Positions 62,700 to 64,000 of a DNA stretch of 64,000 nt are shown here, one piece after another (position 1 is the first letter of the stretch; every line of letters starts with the position of its first letter). Source of the stretch: Amia ocellicauda (Eukaryota > Chordata > Actinopteri > Amiiformes > Amiidae); NCBI RefSeq assembly GCF_036373705.1, contig NC_089851.1:44226970-44290969 (forward strand), read 5' to 3'. The notes below the pieces were generated by a model. That model worked only from the letters and a program-made list of their open reading frames with translations. It was not told the origin of the DNA and searched no databases. The translations under genes were made by a program, and so were the position numbers.

Positions 62700-62804
62700 G
62701 TGTCAGTGAACGTCCTTGCGTCACATCAACAACACGCACGTGCGGACGTTCTCTCTGCGCTGTTACGCCGTTCTGGAAGTGTCAGTGTACGTCATTGCGT
62801 CACA
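62700..62804 (-). promoter_or_regulatory. AFG3L2 upstream region: duplicated ATF/C-EBP-like element and E-box
   Basis: Two 26-bp copies (62700-62725 and 62779-62804) differ at only 2 positions. On the AFG3L2 strand each contains TGACGCAA followed by GACGT, a C/EBP-CRE composite half plus a CRE half. Between them is a palindromic E-box CGCACGTGCG (62735-62744). The group lies 95-199 bases upstream of the ATG. Binding is inferred. Confidence 0.6.
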
Positions 62805-62819
62805 CCCGCAGCACAAACG

Positions 62820-63390
62820 AGGGGCGTTTAAGTGACTGAGTTGCAGTTCCCAATGCAAGGTACTTGACTCGGCATAAGTGGGTGAACACGCTGTTGTACA
62901 CTAACACGAAACAAACAAAAAAACATTGGATGACTCATTCCTACAATCCGGTGCCTTTTGTGTCCCCATGATTTAGTGCTACATATCTTATGTAAATTTG
63001 GAAAAACACTCATTTTAAATGACTAATTTTAAATGCACTGTTAAACTCCATCTTCTATAAACAGTCAATGATATGTACCTCAGGGTGAATTAAATGCATA
63101 ATAAATACTTTGTTTTCAGTTCATCCTAGATTAATTGGTATGTCCCCAACCATTTTCAATCACATTCAGTTAGAAATATAATTTACAAAATCCAAAATAT
63201 TTCAAACGTTTTAATAATAATTTACTAACTACACATCTAATTCTAATCAAATACAATTTATTGGGATTACTGCATTTTAAATTATTTAAATTAGCACATT
63301 TTCTTGTGTCCCTTAATTTCTTTCTCAAGTGATCGCCATGTGCTAGCATGTTCTTCACCACAGGAGGAGTAAAGGCCATCTTTAGCTAAA
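62820..63390. other. No gene recognised upstream of AFG3L2
   Basis: A/T-rich sequence. Short minus ORFs at 62828-63013 and 63170-63379 have no recognised family. Confidence 0.4.
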
Positions 63391-63392
63391 AA

Positions 63393-63428
63393 TGTCCACC
63401 CTGTTATCATTTTGTCACAGGGTGGACA
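63393..63428. repeat. Perfect 12-bp inverted repeat
   Basis: TGTCCACCCTGT (63393-63404) and its exact complement ACAGGGTGGACA (63417-63428) with a 12-base loop. Just upstream of the exon-like ORF at 63539. Confidence 0.9.
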
Positions 63429-63538
63429 TGCAGACATGTAGAGAACTGAGTCAAGTTAATTACTGCTATCAATATTTGTTAGAATTCATCATTATACGTT
63501 TTAAATAGTTGTTAAAACAGAATGCATGCATTTTACAG

Positions 63539-63778
63539 AGAGTTAATGCTGCAGAAAGGCAAAGGAGGTACAGGGCACGCCGGGATGCTGACCCTGAAAG
63601 AAGGCAGCTTTATCTTGAAAGTGAGCGAGAAAAATTGAGAAAAGACAGAGAGGAATGGAAAAAGAAAACTATATCAGAGTGCAGTGAGAGAGAGAGAGAG
63701 AGGCGAGCCAAAAGGAAAAAATTGAGAGAGTCAAGGAAGAAATCCAGGGCCAACGCCAGTGTCAGGGTATCTTTTTAG
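63539..63778 (+). CDS. Exon-like ORF, Arg/Glu/Lys-rich, unknown family
   Basis: An open frame follows an acceptor-like ttttacag (63531-63538) and runs to a stop at 63776-63778, with no ATG in frame. It begins RVNAAERQRRYRARRDADPE and continues as a highly charged, probably coiled-coil segment (SERERERRAKRKKLRES). I have seen similar 'AAERQRRYRARRDADP' starts in unnamed, multi-copy fish proteins that look transposon-derived, but I cannot name the family. It may be an internal or first exon of a gene continuing beyond the window, or a repeat fragment. A GTATCT donor-like site at 63766 would end the exon before the stop. Confidence 0.4.
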   Translation, partial: RVNAAERQRRYRARRDADPERRQLYLESEREKLRKDREEWKKKTISECSERERERRAKRKKLRESRKKSRANASVRVSF

Positions 63779-64000
63779 TGCATGACCACTCCTCCTCCTA
63801 GTCCAGAAGATATCCTGCAGCCAGGGCACTCAAGGTTAGAAGTTTAGTTCTGTTAAGTTTAGTTCTACCAAGAAACCCTTTCATAACATTCCAAGTAAGC
63901 CCATGGTTTGTTACATAGAAACAGAGAGAAACAGACACTGATACATTTCCCAGCACTGATTACACGTTATTACGTACATAGAAATGATCCATCTCTGCTT

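Overview
This window is nuclear DNA from a vertebrate, most likely a ray-finned fish. It holds intron-rich vertebrate genes with GT-AG splice sites, A/T-rich introns with microsatellites, and fish-typical Tc1/mariner and hAT-like repeats. I cannot name the species. No prokaryotic features, CRISPR arrays, operons, tRNA or rRNA genes were seen. Six host genes are recognised. For five of them I reconstructed a complete coding sequence exon by exon, with every exon phase closing.

Left block, gene content like human 6p25: the 3' eight coding exons of PRPF4B (+, 519-6680; the 5' part lies outside the window), then FAM217A (-, 10791-13956) and ECI2 (-, 17224-25773). PRPF4B and FAM217A converge. A first intron of the PRPF4B fragment carries a complete Tc1/mariner transposon with an unbroken 346-residue transposase and perfect 29-bp terminal repeats.

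Right block, gene content and order like human 18p11.21: CIDEA (+, 28872-35044), TUBB6 (+, 38934-41641) and AFG3L2 (-, 45604-62605, 17 coding exons, 804 residues). ECI2 and CIDEA are divergent and about 3.1 kb apart, so the window spans the join between two blocks that sit on different chromosomes in human. The join contains a palindrome-rich repeat and a decayed LINE fragment. The last kilobase holds a short plus-strand exon-like ORF of unknown function and a perfect small hairpin.

Functions: PRPF4B is a spliceosomal kinase. ECI2 is a mitochondrial/peroxisomal enoyl-CoA isomerase with an ACBP domain. CIDEA is a lipid-droplet protein. TUBB6 is a beta-tubulin. AFG3L2 is an inner-membrane m-AAA protease. 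FAM217A is uncharacterised. They do not form a pathway, although ECI2, CIDEA and AFG3L2 all touch lipid or mitochondrial metabolism.

I found no convincing new multi-gene system. The best leads are: the intact transposon with DD36E spacing; a duplicated ATF/C-EBP-like element upstream of AFG3L2; a 0.7-kb duplication in two AFG3L2 introns; a long GC-rich hairpin and a (TG)20 tract next to TUBB6 splice acceptors; and the block join itself.
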